From Sinosporangium album (lineage in GTDB: Bacteria > Actinomycetota > Actinomycetes > Streptosporangiales > Streptosporangiaceae): a DNA stretch of 41,466 nucleotides. The notes under the pieces were generated by a model that saw only the letters and a program-made list of their open reading frames with translations, made no database searches and was not told the DNA's origin. Both the position numbers and the translations under genes were made by a program. Below, in pieces: positions 8,522-19,595 of this stretch (position 1 is its first letter; the number at the start of each line of letters is the position of its first letter). The stretch covers positions 1 to 41,466 of the forward strand of contig NZ_FNCN01000044.1 in assembly GCF_900100605.1 (NCBI RefSeq), in the 5' to 3' direction.

Positions 8522-9055
8522 ATGGTGAGAGGGGGGTCTTCTGTGATCGCGGTGGCACTGTTGACGGCGTTGCTGATGCAGCTCACCGTCATCAACCTGC
8601 TGCCGCTTCCCGGAGGTGCGGCACCCGATCTGGTGCTGCTGGTCGTGGTGGCGGCCGCGATGGTGCGGGGGGCGGCGAGCGGCGCGGTGATCGGTTTCTG
8701 CGCCGGATTGCTGAGTGACCTTCTTCCGCCGGTTGTCCATCCTGTGGGGCAATACGCGCTGGTGATGTGTCTGGTTGGGTTCGTAGCGGGCCGTCTGAGT
8801 GAACGGTCACCGCGCGCGGGAGTGCCCGTCGTGGTGGCCTGTGTCGTCGGGGGGCCCTTGATCGCGGCGGCGGTGGGCGGCCTGCTCGGCGACCCGAGGG
8901 TGTCGCTCGGAGGGTTGGAGGCCACGCTGCCCCTCACCGTCGTCTACACGCTGCTCGCGGCGCCGTTGCTGGTCTGGGTCGTACGGCGGATGCTCGGTGC
9001 GCGGCCCGTGCGCGAGGGGCGTGCCGCCCCGCTGCCGCTGCGGAGCCGTATATGA
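8522..9055 (+). CDS. mreD: rod shape-determining membrane protein MreD
   Basis: An integral membrane partner of MreC in the elongation complex. The 177 residues have about five hydrophobic segments and the family-like GFCAGLLSDLLPP motif near 57-69. The ATG at 8522 has AAGCGGGG upstream. It ends in an ATGA overlap with the PBP2 gene, so translation is coupled. The sequence is variable in this family; the assignment rests on hydrophobicity, size and position between mreC and mrdA. Confidence 0.92.
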   Translation: MVRGGSSVIAVALLTALLMQLTVINLLPLPGGAAPDLVLLVVVAAAMVRGAASGAVIGFCAGLLSDLLPPVVHPVGQYALVMCLVGFVAGRLSERSPRAGVPVVVACVVGGPLIAAAVGGLLGDPRVSLGGLEATLPLTVVYTLLAAPLLVWVVRRMLGARPVREGRAAPLPLRSRI

Positions 9056-11169
9056 GGCGCGCGTGGGGCAGGTTGCTCATCCTGCATGTGCTGGTGCTGG
9101 CCATGCTGGCGGTGCTCGCGGTCAGGCTGTGGCAGGTGCAGGTGGTGCGCGGGGCCGAGTTCGTGAACGCCGCGACCGAGACGCGCACCCGCGACGTGAT
9201 GGTGCCGGCGGTGCGCGGGCAGATCCTCGACTCGGCGGGGCGTCCGCTGGTGCGCAACCATACGGCGCTTGTGGTGTCGGTGGAGCCGACGGCGCTGGTG
9301 CGGATGCGCGACGGCGGGGCCGCGGTGCTGAAGAAGCTGTCGGGGGTGCTCGGTCAGCCGGTGGCGGAGTTGAAGCAGCGGATCCGCGCCTGCGGTCCCG
9401 GTGTGACGCGGCCCTGCTGGCCGGGGTCGCCTTATCAGGCGATCCCCATCGACGCGACGGTCACGACGCGGCAGGCGCTGCAGATCCTGGAGCGGCAGGA
9501 GGAGTTTCCGGGGGTGACGGCGGAGGTGCAGGCCGTACGCGAGTATCCCGGCAAGCATGAGGCGTCCCAGGTGCTCGGTTACCTTCAGCCGGTCACCAAG
9601 GAGGAGCTCGATAAGCGGCACGGCCTCAAGTCCACGTTCTCGGGTGTGGACCTTGTGGGCAGGGACGGGCTGGAATACGTCTACGACGAGGAACTGCGGG
9701 GCAAACCGGGCGTACGGCGCGTGCAGGTCGACCGGCTCGGCAAGGTCATCGGGGTGGAGCAGCAGGTGGCCTCGGTCAGCGGCCACACGCTGATCACCAG
9801 CATCGACGCCAAGGTGCAGCATGTGGTGGAGAAGGCCCTCGCGGGGGCGATGAAACGCGCTCCGAAGGCCGACGGCGCGGCGGGCGTGGTGCTGGACGCG
9901 CGCACCGGGCGGGTGGTGGCGCTGGCGAGCGCGCCGAGTTACGACCCGTCTATCTGGAGCGGCGGGATCTCAGAGCTGGAATACCAGGGGTTGCTGTCGG
10001 AGAAGTCGGGCAAGCCGCTGGTCTCCCGCGCGATCAAGGGCGAGTTCGCTCCGGGGTCGACGTTCAAGGTGTCGTCGGTCGCGGCCATGCTCGGCGACGG
10101 CTATCCGCTGAAAGGGCAGTATTCGTGCCCGGGGTCGTTCATGGTGGGCGACCGTCCGTTCAACAACTTCCGCGGCATCGGCCTGGGCACGCTCACCTTG
10201 CACACGGCGCTGGTCAAATCCTGCGACACGATCTTCTACCGGGCGGCCTACGAGCAGTGGCTGCGCGACGGCGGCCTGAATCCGAAGGGGCGCACGAAGG
10301 AGCCGATGGCCAACACCGCGCGGGCGTTCGGGTTCGGCCGTCCCACCGGCATCGACCTGCCGGGGGAGTCGGCCGGGCGCATCCCGGACCGTGAGTGGAA
10401 GCGGCAGATCTGGGCAGCGACCAAGGACGAGAACTGCAAGAGGTCCAAGACCGGCTATCCCGAGGTGGCCAAGAAGGACGCGACCCGGGGCGCCTTCCTC
10501 AAGCGGCTGGCCTACGAGAACTGCCTGGAGGGCTTTCAGCTGCGTCCCGGTGACGCGGCGAACTTCTCCATCGGCCAGGGCGACGTGCTCGTGACCCCCC
10601 TCCAGTTGGCCTCGGCCTACGCGGCGCTCGCGGGCGACGGCAAACTGCGCAGCCCGAGGGTCGGCTGGGCCCTGGTCCGGCCCGACGGCACCCGGGTGAA
10701 GGAGATCGTCCCGCCCGTGATCGGCAAACTGCCGATCACCGTGGAGCAGCGCACCTACATTCGGCGGGCGCTGAGCGAGGTCGCCTCCGACGGTACGGCG
10801 GCCGGAGCGTTCAGCGGCTGGCCCATGGACCAGGTGCGCATCGGAGGCAAGACCGGCACCGCTGAGGTGTACGGCAAGCAGGACACCTCGTGGTTCGCCT
10901 CCTTCGCCCCCACGGAGAAGCCGCGCTTCGTGGTGGTGGTCATGGTGTCCCAGGGCGGCATGGGCGGTTCGACCGCCGCTCCGGCGGTCCGGGAGATCTA
11001 CGAGGGCATCTACGGGATCACTGCGAAGGCGACCCCCACCCCCGGCCCAGGCGCGTCCGCCGGGCCCGGGCAGGGCCAGGAGGGGCCGCGCGATGAGGCG
11101 GCACTGCCCGCGGGCCGGCCGGCCGACGTCCTCCCCGTGATCGGGGCCGACGGGAGGGTGGCGCGGTGA
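9052..11169 (+). CDS. mrdA: penicillin-binding protein 2, elongasome transpeptidase
   Basis: A class B PBP that crosslinks lateral-wall peptidoglycan outside the membrane. The 705 residues comprise a short cytoplasmic start, one membrane anchor (about 7-28), a dimerisation domain beginning VPAVRGQILDSAGRPL (51-66), and a transpeptidase domain. Active-site motifs are STFK (Ser336, Lys339), SCD (390-392, in the SxN position) and KTGT (600-603). An insert with several Cys (about 457-495) and a Pro/Gly-rich C-terminal tail are seen. It overlaps mreD by ATGA and rodA by GTGA, consistent with fixed stoichiometry with its glycosyltransferase partner. Confidence 0.97.
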   Translation: MRRAWGRLLILHVLVLAMLAVLAVRLWQVQVVRGAEFVNAATETRTRDVMVPAVRGQILDSAGRPLVRNHTALVVSVEPTALVRMRDGGAAVLKKLSGVLGQPVAELKQRIRACGPGVTRPCWPGSPYQAIPIDATVTTRQALQILERQEEFPGVTAEVQAVREYPGKHEASQVLGYLQPVTKEELDKRHGLKSTFSGVDLVGRDGLEYVYDEELRGKPGVRRVQVDRLGKVIGVEQQVASVSGHTLITSIDAKVQHVVEKALAGAMKRAPKADGAAGVVLDARTGRVVALASAPSYDPSIWSGGISELEYQGLLSEKSGKPLVSRAIKGEFAPGSTFKVSSVAAMLGDGYPLKGQYSCPGSFMVGDRPFNNFRGIGLGTLTLHTALVKSCDTIFYRAAYEQWLRDGGLNPKGRTKEPMANTARAFGFGRPTGIDLPGESAGRIPDREWKRQIWAATKDENCKRSKTGYPEVAKKDATRGAFLKRLAYENCLEGFQLRPGDAANFSIGQGDVLVTPLQLASAYAALAGDGKLRSPRVGWALVRPDGTRVKEIVPPVIGKLPITVEQRTYIRRALSEVASDGTAAGAFSGWPMDQVRIGGKTGTAEVYGKQDTSWFASFAPTEKPRFVVVVMVSQGGMGGSTAAPAVREIYEGIYGITAKATPTPGPGASAGPGQGQEGPRDEAALPAGRPADVLPVIGADGRVAR

Positions 11170-12353
11170 GCAGGCCCGCGGCCGGAGCGGTCGACCGCAC
11201 CGCGCTCGCCAAGAGGCGCACTCTGGCCGACCGCGCCGAGGCCGTATGGCGGATCGACGGCGTGCTGCTGGTCGCCGTCGCCGCGCTGACGGTCATCGGC
11301 ACCCTGCTGGTGTGGTCGTCCACCAGGACGTGGGCCCCCGGCGCGACGGGGCTGGTGAAGAAGCACGTGCTCAACCTGGCCATCGGGTGGGCGCTGTTCG
11401 CCCTGGTGGCGATGATGGACCACCGGCTGCTGCGGGCGTATGCTCCGCTGATCTACCTGGTGACCCTGCTCGGTCTGGTAGTCGTGATCACACCGCTCGG
11501 CTCGACCATCAACGGCTCTCATTCGTGGATCATGCTGGGCGGCGGCTTCGCCGTACAGCCGTCGGAGTTCGCCAAGCTGGGGCTGGTGCTGATCCTGGCG
11601 ATGCTCTTCGCCAGGCCCGCCGAGGGCACCGATCGGCCGAGGCCGCTGGACGTGGTGTTCGCGCTGCTCGCGGCGGTGCTCATGATGGGGCTCGTCATGC
11701 TCCAGCCGGACCTCGGCACCACGCTGGTGCTCGGGGTGATCCTGATGGGGGCGCTGGTCCTCGGCGGGGTGCGCAAGCGGTGGATCGCGGGTCTCGTCCT
11801 GCTGGCCGCGGCGGGTGCGGCGGCCGTGTGGTTCCTCGATCTGCTTGAGCCCTATCAGATCGCGCGGTTCACGGCGTTTCTCGACCCTTCCACCGATCCC
11901 CGGGGAGTCGGATACAACAGCACACAGTCCATGATCGCGATCGGCTCCGGGGAGCTGTTCGGGAAGGGGCTGTTCGAGGGTGGTCAGACCACTGGCCGGT
12001 TCGTGCCCGAACAGCACACCGACTTCATCTTCACGGTGGCGGGTGAGGAGTTCGGCTTCCTGGGGTCGGTGACGGTGGTGGCGCTCATCGGCGCGGTGCT
12101 GCTGCGGGGCGTTCGCATCGCGCGCGACTGCGAGGACAGGTTCGGCACGCTGGTGGCCGGGACCATCGTGTGCTGGCTCGCGTTTCAGAGCTTCATCAAC
12201 ATCGGCATGACCGTGGGCATCATGCCGATCACGGGCCTGCCGCTGCCGTTCGTGTCGTACGGCGGGACCGCGACGTTCGCCAACATGGCGGCGGTCGGCA
12301 TCCTGCAGGCGATCCACATCAGGGGTCATCGCCGGAGCGAACGGGCGTTTTAG
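11166..12353 (+). CDS. rodA: peptidoglycan glycosyltransferase RodA (FtsW/RodA/SpoVE family)
   Basis: A SEDS-family polymerase that builds glycan strands from lipid II with PBP2. The 395 residues have about ten membrane segments. The family block NGSHSWIMLGGGFAVQPSEFAKL is split across about 116-138, and the large loop with FVPEQHTDFIFTVAGEEFGF near 279-298 and the final GLPLPFVSYGGTATFANM are present. GTG 11166 overlaps the PBP2 stop. Its place after mrdA makes it the elongation enzyme and not FtsW or SpoVE. Last gene of the shape operon; 59 nt separate it from the next gene, which has its own promoter. Confidence 0.95.
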   Translation: MSRPAAGAVDRTALAKRRTLADRAEAVWRIDGVLLVAVAALTVIGTLLVWSSTRTWAPGATGLVKKHVLNLAIGWALFALVAMMDHRLLRAYAPLIYLVTLLGLVVVITPLGSTINGSHSWIMLGGGFAVQPSEFAKLGLVLILAMLFARPAEGTDRPRPLDVVFALLAAVLMMGLVMLQPDLGTTLVLGVILMGALVLGGVRKRWIAGLVLLAAAGAAAVWFLDLLEPYQIARFTAFLDPSTDPRGVGYNSTQSMIAIGSGELFGKGLFEGGQTTGRFVPEQHTDFIFTVAGEEFGFLGSVTVVALIGAVLLRGVRIARDCEDRFGTLVAGTIVCWLAFQSFINIGMTVGIMPITGLPLPFVSYGGTATFANMAAVGILQAIHIRGHRRSERAF

Positions 12354-12399
12354 AAGGCGGTGGGTCCGAGATCGCGGACGGGGAGTGCGCGGGACCGGA

Positions 12400-12405
12400 T
12401 ACCCT
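12400..12405 (+). promoter_or_regulatory. -10 element TACCCT, leaderless radical SAM gene
   Basis: TACCCT followed by seven bases and ATG 12413. No Shine-Dalgarno precedes the ATG, so a leaderless transcript is the simplest reading. Confidence 0.6.
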
Positions 12406-12412
12406 GAACCCC

Positions 12413-14332
<1,920 letters not shown>

Positions 14333-14482
14333 CGAAAGCTCTCGCACGTGGCGGGCGGTGCCCGCGCATATCCCGTGGCGACGGCGGGGTTGGCAGGTCG
14401 GCCGGTGCGAGAGGCCCGTTGATACGGCGGGGTTTGAAAGATATGCGATGCCGCCTGGGAGGAGTCGGCTCCGGAGCGGCCT

Positions 14483-14488
14483 TATCCT
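14483..14488 (+). promoter_or_regulatory. possible -10 element TATCCT before TIGR03936 gene
   Basis: TATCCT lies in the 299-nt gap before the DUF2344 gene (GTG 14632). A transcription start near 14495 would fall at the first codons of the short ORF 14492-14596. No -35 is recognised. The first part of the gap, 14333-14480, shows nothing else I can name. Confidence 0.35.
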
Positions 14489-14491
14489 GAA

Positions 14492-14596
14492 GTGACGACG
14501 ACATACTTGAGCGTGATCCCTCCTGATGGGCTTGGCGATCTTCGACCGCACCGCATGGGGATGGGTCCGCGCCACATGGGAAGGAAACAGCACTGA
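14492..14596 (+). CDS. possible 34-codon leader ORF
   Basis: A GTG-initiated ORF of 34 codons beginning VTTTYLSVIPPDG and ending GRKQH. Its TGA stop (14594-14596) overlaps a CTG codon at 14593 that is in frame with the DUF2344 gene and sits behind GGAAGGAAA. This geometry suggests a coupled leader peptide or uORF. The peptide has no known similarity. Low confidence that it is translated. Confidence 0.3.
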   Translation: MTTTYLSVIPPDGLGDLRPHRMGMGPRHMGRKQH

Positions 14597-14631
14597 CGAA
14601 ACCTGTTCCCGACGGGCCCCCGCCCGCGCCG

Positions 14632-15411
14632 GTGGCGCAGCGCCTTCGTGTGCGCTATGCCAAGCGCGGCCGCCTGCGTTTCACCAGTCACCGTGACATC
14701 TCGCGAGCCGTCGAACGCGCTGTTCGGCGCGCAGGCATCCCGGTGGCATACAGCGCGGGCTTCTCCCCACACCCCAAGATCTCTTATGCCGGAGCAGCGC
14801 CTACAGGTGTCGCCAGCGAAGCCGAATACCTGGAGATCGGTGTGACGCGCCCCTGCGAGCCGGACCGGCTCCGGGACGCGCTCGACGCCTCGTTGCCCCA
14901 CGGTCTCGACGTCGTCGACGTCGTTGAGGCGAGACAGGGAAGTCTGGCCGACAGGCTGGAAGGATCGTCCTGGGAGCTGCGGTTGCCCGGGACACCCGTC
15001 GAGACCGTCTCCGAGGCGGTCAGATGCTTCCTCGCCGCCGAGCGGGTCGAGGTCGAGCGCATGACCAAGAAGGGCATGCGCCGCTTCGACGCCCGTGAGG
15101 CGGTGCTGGGGTTGGTGGTGTCCGAGGGGACAGATGGGAGAGCAGCAGGTCAGACGCCGACTCAACCGTGTGTCATACTTCGCATGGTTGTACGGCACGT
15201 GACTCCTGCCGTTCGACCCGACGACGTTCTCACTGGTCTGCGTCTTCTAGCCGACTTCGCGCCGCCGTCGCCCCCCGAGGTGACCAGGCTGGCGCAGGGG
15301 CCGCTGGACGCGGACACCGGGGAACCCAGCGACCCGTTCGACCTTGACCGCGACACGAAGCGCGGCGGCGAAGCGGTGCCGGTGGGCGAGCGCGTCGGCG
15401 GCGACCTATAG
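14632..15411 (+). CDS. TIGR03936 family (DUF2344) radical-SAM-linked protein
   Basis: Companion of the preceding radical SAM enzyme; function unknown. About 259 residues from GTG 14632. Characteristic blocks are RVRYAKRGRLRFTSHRD at the start, YSAGFSPHPKISYA near 42-55, EAEYLEIGV, and VVRHVTPAVRPDDVL near 185-199. GTG 14632 gives the usual family N-terminus but has no ribosome binding site. A CTG at 14593 in the same frame has GGAAGGAAA just upstream and would add 13 residues (TKPVPDGPPPAPV after the start). The C-terminus ends shortly before the rne leader. Confidence 0.9.
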   Translation: MAQRLRVRYAKRGRLRFTSHRDISRAVERAVRRAGIPVAYSAGFSPHPKISYAGAAPTGVASEAEYLEIGVTRPCEPDRLRDALDASLPHGLDVVDVVEARQGSLADRLEGSSWELRLPGTPVETVSEAVRCFLAAERVEVERMTKKGMRRFDAREAVLGLVVSEGTDGRAAGQTPTQPCVILRMVVRHVTPAVRPDDVLTGLRLLADFAPPSPPEVTRLAQGPLDADTGEPSDPFDLDRDTKRGGEAVPVGERVGGDL

Positions 15412-15518
15412 GACTTGGCGCCCGTGACCTCCGATCGAGGGGCGGGCGGACAATGAGAGAGACGATGGCTCCTGCGCGGCGCGGCGACGCGCCCGGGAGC
15501 TGACGGGAGAGCGCCCGC

Positions 15519-18500
15519 ATGCTCGACAACGAGCCCATCGCCGGGGCAGAAGGTTCCGGCGGGGACACAGAACAGACACAGATCGCCACATCGGTCAAGC
15601 AGGGAGGGGCCACCGGCAAGGTCGCGACATCGCCTAGACGCGGTGCCGCCAGCCGCCCGGCCGGACCTCCCCCTGAGGAGGGCGCGACGGCCGCGGTGCC
15701 CCCGGCCACGCGCACGGCGGGCTCAGCCGGGAGCTACGTCAGGGCCGCCACCACCCGTGTGACCCGTTCGACCCGTTCGACCCGCGCCGCCGGCTCGGCG
15801 GCGCTGGACGAGACCACGGACGAGAAGACCACCCCCGCGGCCGACGTGAGGCCCGATACGGCGTCCGACACGGTGACCGCACCGGTCGGCGCGGCCGGGG
15901 GCGACGCGGGAGTCGGCGCGGGAGACACCGGCCATGTCGTCGGCGGGGAGGCCGACGTCCAGCCGGAGGAGAAGCCCAAGAAGACCACCCGCCGCCGGGC
16001 CACGACCTCGACGGCCACGACCACCGCTCGGCGCAGCCGCGCCAAGAAGACCGAGCCCGAGCCTGAGCCCGCCCTCGCCGGCGAGCCGGCCGAGGGCGCG
16101 GTCGCCGTGCCTGAGGGGGCTCCCGCCGTACCAGACGCCGGCGCGTCGCTTGAAACCGGACGTGAGGCCGAGGTCGGGGAGGGCGTCGGCACGCCGGAGG
16201 CGTCGGTGGAGGCCGCCGAGACGGTCGCGGTGACCACCCCCGCGCGTTCGACGCGTTCGACGCGCGCCACGCGGACGACCCGCACCACCAGGACGACCAA
16301 GGCCGCAGCGGAGGAGGCCGCGCCGACCCCGCCGGAACCGGCCGCCGCCGTGGACGAGGCGGGCGAGAGCGGCGCCGCGGCACCGCCCGAGGCGCCGGAG
16401 CAGCTGGACAAGCCGACGGCGCGCCGCCGGACGCGGCGCAGGACGGCCGAGGAACGCTCCAGCGAGCAGGAGCCCGAGGAGGCCGTCGCCCCGCCGTCGG
16501 CCGAGGAGATCGACGAGCTCAGGGACGAGCCGCTCGACGGCGAGTCGCCCGGCGAGGACCTCGACGAGGACGACGAGCTCGACAGCGATCTTACCGAGCG
16601 GCCGAGGCTGCTGTCCGACCCGTTCGGTTTCGCGGCGAGTGAGAGCCTCGCGGCGCCCGCGCCGCTGTTCCAGGCGTCGTCGTCGGTGTTCACACCGTTG
16701 TTCCAGCCGCCGGACCCGTTCCGCGCCGAGCCGTCGCGCCCCGCCCGGGAGGAGCGTCCGCAGGTGGTCCTGCGCGAGCCCGAGCCGGAGGCGGCCGAGG
16801 AACTCGACGAGGACGACCACGAGGCCGACGGCGAGGGCGAGGAATACGGTAGCCGTCGCCGCCGCCGCCGCAGGGGCGGCCGTGGCCGCGGGCGCGCACG
16901 TGACCGCGACGAGGCCGCCGAGGACGAGCTCGACGAGGAGTCCGAGCCGGTCGCGGCTCAGGAGGCTTCCGCGGGCGAGGCCGAAGAGGCCGAGGGCGAG
17001 GACGAGACCGATGAGTCCGAGCAGGAGGCCGTGGGTTCGCGCCGCCGCAGGCGCCGCCGCCGCAGGGGCGGCGACGACGGTCTCGAACCGGCCGCCGACG
17101 ATCCGCCGAACACCGTCGTGCGCATCCGCGCTCCCCGCGTGGGCCGTGTCACCTCGGTGGACGAGGTGCAGAGCGTGCGGGGCTCGACGCGCCTGGAGGC
17201 CAAGAAGCAGCGCCGCCGCGAAGGCCGCGAGCTGGGCCGCAGGCGCCCGCCGATCATCACGGAGTCGGAGTTCCTGGCCCGCCGCGAGTCGGTCGAGCGC
17301 GTCATGGTCGTGCGGAGGTACGGCGGACGCACCCAGATCGCCGTCCTTGAGGACGGCGTGCTCGTCGAGCACTACGTCGACCGCGAGTCGAGCCAGTCGT
17401 ATGTGGGCAACGTCTACCTGGGCAAGGTGCAGAACGTGCTGCCCTCCATGGAGGCGGCCTTCATCGACATCGGCAAGGGCCGCAACGCCGTGCTCTACGC
17501 CGGTGAGGTGAACTTCGACACAGCGGGCCTGGAGGGCCAGCCCAAGCGCATCGAGTCGGCTCTGAAGTCGGGGCAGTCGGTGCTGGTGCAGGTCACCAAG
17601 GATCCGATGGGGCACAAGGGTGCGCGTCTGACCAGTCAGATCAGCCTGCCGGGCCGCTACCTGGTCTACGTGCCCGACGGCTCGATGACCGGTATCAGCC
17701 GCAAGCTGCCCGACAAGGAGCGCACGCGGCTCAAGAGCATCCTGCGCAAGGTCATGCCGGAGAACGCCGGTGTGATCGTGCGCACGGCCGCCGAGGGCGC
17801 CTCGGAGGAGGAGCTCAGCCGCGACGTGGCGCGCCTGTCAGCGCAGTGGGAGAACATCCAGCGCAAGACCAGGTCGGCGAGTCCGCCCGAGCTGCTCTAC
17901 TCCGAGCCGGACCTGACCGTTCGGGTGGTCCGGGACGTCTTCAACGAGGACTTCTCCTCGCTGGTGGTCCAAGGCTCCGAGGCGTGGGCGACGGTGGATG
18001 AGTATGTGCGCTATGTCGCTCCGCATCTGGCCGATCGCCTGACGCGGTGGGAGGACGACGGAGACGTCTTCGCCGCTTACCGCGTGGACGAGCAGATCGC
18101 CAAGGCGCTGGAGCGCAAGGTGTGGCTGCCGAGTGGCGGTTCGCTGGTCATCGACCGTACCGAGGCCATGACCGTGGTGGACGTCAACACCGGCAAGTTC
18201 ACCGGCCAGGGCGGAAACCTCGAGGAGACGGTGACGCGCAACAACCTGGAGGCGGCCGAGGAGATCGTCCGCCAGCTCAGGTTGCGCGACATCGGCGGCA
18301 TCATCGTGATCGACTTCATCGACATGGTGCTGGAGAGCAACCGGGACCTCGTGCTGCGCAGGCTCCTGGAATGCCTGGCGCGCGACCGGACCAAGCACCA
18401 GGTGGCGGAGGTCACCTCGCTGGGGCTCGTGCAGATGACCCGCAAGCGGGTCGGCCAGGGGCTGCTTGAGGCGTTCTCGACGGCCTGTGAGTGCTGCAAC

Positions 18501-18737
18501 GGGCGCGGCCTGATCCTGTCGACCGAGCCGGTCGAGGGCAAGCCGGAGCCTCGGGGCACCCAGGGCAAGATGGCCGTCGAGAAGGCGGTCTCGGAAAAGG
18601 TGTCCGCGGCGACCGACCAGGGTGGACGTGATACCGTGACAGGCGCGCTCGGCGATGTCTCAGATGAGGACTCCCGGGCCGAACAGATCTCAGGCAGGGG
18701 GCGGCGACGCTCCCGCCGAGCTAAGTCGGTCGATTAG
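15519..18737 (+). CDS. rne: ribonuclease E/G family endoribonuclease
   Basis: The main mRNA-decay and rRNA-processing endonuclease. It has 1072 residues. The first ~580 are low complexity, with TRSTRSTR/TRTTRTTR blocks, acidic stretches and Arg-rich clusters such as [15 protein letters not shown], likely RNA- or partner-binding. The S1 domain starts at SYVGNVYLGKV (about 627). The DNase-I-like catalytic region has VDVNTGKF (about 887-894) and IIVIDFIDM (about 927-935) with the metal-binding Asp residues. The Zn-link CECC lies near 989. A long N-terminal extension is the actinobacterial arrangement. The ATG follows GGGAG. The upstream gap 15412-15518 has a possible 12-codon ORF at 15465-15503. 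Confidence 0.96.
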   Translation: MLDNEPIAGAEGSGGDTEQTQIATSVKQGGATGKVATSPRRGAASRPAGPPPEEGATAAVPPATRTAGSAGSYVRAATTRVTRSTRSTRAAGSAALDETTDEKTTPAADVRPDTASDTVTAPVGAAGGDAGVGAGDTGHVVGGEADVQPEEKPKKTTRRRATTSTATTTARRSRAKKTEPEPEPALAGEPAEGAVAVPEGAPAVPDAGASLETGREAEVGEGVGTPEASVEAAETVAVTTPARSTRSTRATRTTRTTRTTKAAAEEAAPTPPEPAAAVDEAGESGAAAPPEAPEQLDKPTARRRTRRRTAEERSSEQEPEEAVAPPSAEEIDELRDEPLDGESPGEDLDEDDELDSDLTERPRLLSDPFGFAASESLAAPAPLFQASSSVFTPLFQPPDPFRAEPSRPAREERPQVVLREPEPEAAEELDEDDHEADGEGEEYGSRRRRRRRGGRGRGRARDRDEAAEDELDEESEPVAAQEASAGEAEEAEGEDETDESEQEAVGSRRRRRRRRRGGDDGLEPAADDPPNTVVRIRAPRVGRVTSVDEVQSVRGSTRLEAKKQRRREGRELGRRRPPIITESEFLARRESVERVMVVRRYGGRTQIAVLEDGVLVEHYVDRESSQSYVGNVYLGKVQNVLPSMEAAFIDIGKGRNAVLYAGEVNFDTAGLEGQPKRIESALKSGQSVLVQVTKDPMGHKGARLTSQISLPGRYLVYVPDGSMTGISRKLPDKERTRLKSILRKVMPENAGVIVRTAAEGASEEELSRDVARLSAQWENIQRKTRSASPPELLYSEPDLTVRVVRDVFNEDFSSLVVQGSEAWATVDEYVRYVAPHLADRLTRWEDDGDVFAAYRVDEQIAKALERKVWLPSGGSLVIDRTEAMTVVDVNTGKFTGQGGNLEETVTRNNLEAAEEIVRQLRLRDIGGIIVIDFIDMVLESNRDLVLRRLLECLARDRTKHQVAEVTSLGLVQMTRKRVGQGLLEAFSTACECCNGRGLILSTEPVEGKPEPRGTQGKMAVEKAVSEKVSAATDQGGRDTVTGALGDVSDEDSRAEQISGRGRRRSRRAKSVD

Positions 18738-18786
18738 GGCTGACAGCCGATGATCCGTCCGGTTCGCCTGGGCATCCGTAATCCGG

Positions 18787-18792
18787 TACCCT
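18787..18792 (+). promoter_or_regulatory. candidate rplU -10 element TACCCT
   Basis: TACCCT lies 50 nt past the rne stop. A start near 18799 would give rplU-rpmA a leader of about 120 nt, containing the hairpin described next. Confidence 0.45.
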
Positions 18793-18798
18793 GGTCAA

Positions 18799-18920
18799 TC
18801 GGTGCGTCTGGTGGCGTGCCCGTTCGCGCGTCTGCCCGGTTCGTCGGTTCTTGAATGAGACAGCAGCCGGATGCGGGGCGCAGCATCCAGCGAGCACAAA
18901 GGCAGAAGAAGGGTTCCGCG
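18799..18920 (+). promoter_or_regulatory. possible structured leader of rplU-rpmA
   Basis: The putative 5' UTR contains a stem GGATGC (18869-18874) with GCATCC (18883-18888), extendable by one or two flanking pairs, 30 nt before the L21 start. Ribosomal-protein leaders often bind their own product. I cannot match this to a known L21 leader family. Confidence 0.25.
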
Positions 18921-19223
18921 GTGTACGCGATCGTTCGTTGCGGCGGCAGGCAGCAGAAGGTCTCCGTCGGTGACGTCCTTGAGGTGGACAGGGTCGCCGG
19001 CGAGGTCGGTTCCTCGGTTTCGCTGCCCACGTTGCTCGTCGTCGACGGTGGCGACGTGACCACGGAGGCCGGCCGGTTCTCGGTCACCGCCGAGATTCTC
19101 GGTGAGACCAAGGGCCCCAAGATCCGCATTCTCAAGTACAAGAACAAGACCGGTTACAAGAAGCGCCAGGGTCACCGTCAGCGTTACACCCAGGTGAAGA
19201 TCACCGGCATCAACCAGGCCTGA
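18921..19223 (+). CDS. rplU: 50S ribosomal protein L21
   Basis: A large-subunit protein that contacts 23S rRNA. The 100 residues begin [18 protein letters not shown] and contain [18 protein letters not shown] and the final [14 protein letters not shown], all typical. GTG 18921 is chosen over upstream in-frame codons because family members start at this Tyr-Ala/Ile motif, and GAAGAAGGG lies about ten bases upstream. Followed after 15 nt by rpmA. Confidence 0.97.
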   Translation: MYAIVRCGGRQQKVSVGDVLEVDRVAGEVGSSVSLPTLLVVDGGDVTTEAGRFSVTAEILGETKGPKIRILKYKNKTGYKKRQGHRQRYTQVKITGINQA

Positions 19224-19238
19224 TCGGGAGTTTTTGAG

Positions 19239-19508
19239 ATGGCACACAAAAAGGGCGCATCGTCCACCCGGAACGGCCGTGACTCCAACGCTCAGCGCCT
19301 TGGTGTCAAGCGGTTCGGTGGTCAGCTCGTCAAGGCCGGCGAGATCATCGTCCGCCAGCGCGGCACGCACTTCCACCCGGGCGACAACGTCGGCCGCGGT
19401 GGAGACGACACGCTGTTCGCGCTCGCTGCAGGCCACGTCGAGTTCGGCCGCAAGCGCGGTCGTCGCGCGGTGAGCATCGTTCCCGTCGCGGAGACCGTGT
19501 CCAACTAG
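19239..19508 (+). CDS. rpmA: 50S ribosomal protein L27
   Basis: Its N-terminal arm reaches the peptidyl transferase centre. The 89 residues begin [20 protein letters not shown] and include [20 protein letters not shown]. No N-terminal Firmicutes-type cleavage extension is present; the mature start follows Met directly. The ribosome binding site GGGAG is eight to nine bases upstream. A strong hairpin ends the rplU-rpmA unit. Confidence 0.98.
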   Translation: MAHKKGASSTRNGRDSNAQRLGVKRFGGQLVKAGEIIVRQRGTHFHPGDNVGRGGDDTLFALAAGHVEFGRKRGRRAVSIVPVAETVSN

Positions 19509-19541
19509 GACCGCGTTCGCGCCGAGAGACGTTCTTCGACA

Positions 19542-19570
19542 GGGGTGGATCGCCGACGGCGATCCACCCC
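19542..19570 (+). terminator. rplU-rpmA terminator
   Basis: A perfect 13-bp stem, GGGGTGGATCGCC (19542-19554) with GGCGATCCACCCC (19558-19570), and three-base loop, then TGTTCGTCT. It lies 33 nt after the L27 stop and 26 nt before obg. Confidence 0.85.
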
Positions 19571-19595
19571 TGTTCGTCTATGAGAGGGGGACCTG

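Noticed and set aside
15465-15503. 12-codon ORF before rne (MAPARRGDAPGS)
   Set aside because: A GACAAT lies ten bases before it, but spacing and coupling are poor compared with the other leader ORFs; kept only as a note.
15759-16300. CRISPR-like or tandem DNA repeats (GTTCGACCC, GTTCGACGC)
   Set aside because: They are in-frame codons for Thr-Arg-Ser repeats in rne; no spacers.
15723-17615. 630-residue open frame on the minus strand
   Set aside because: Antisense to the low-complexity N-terminal part of rne; composition artefact.
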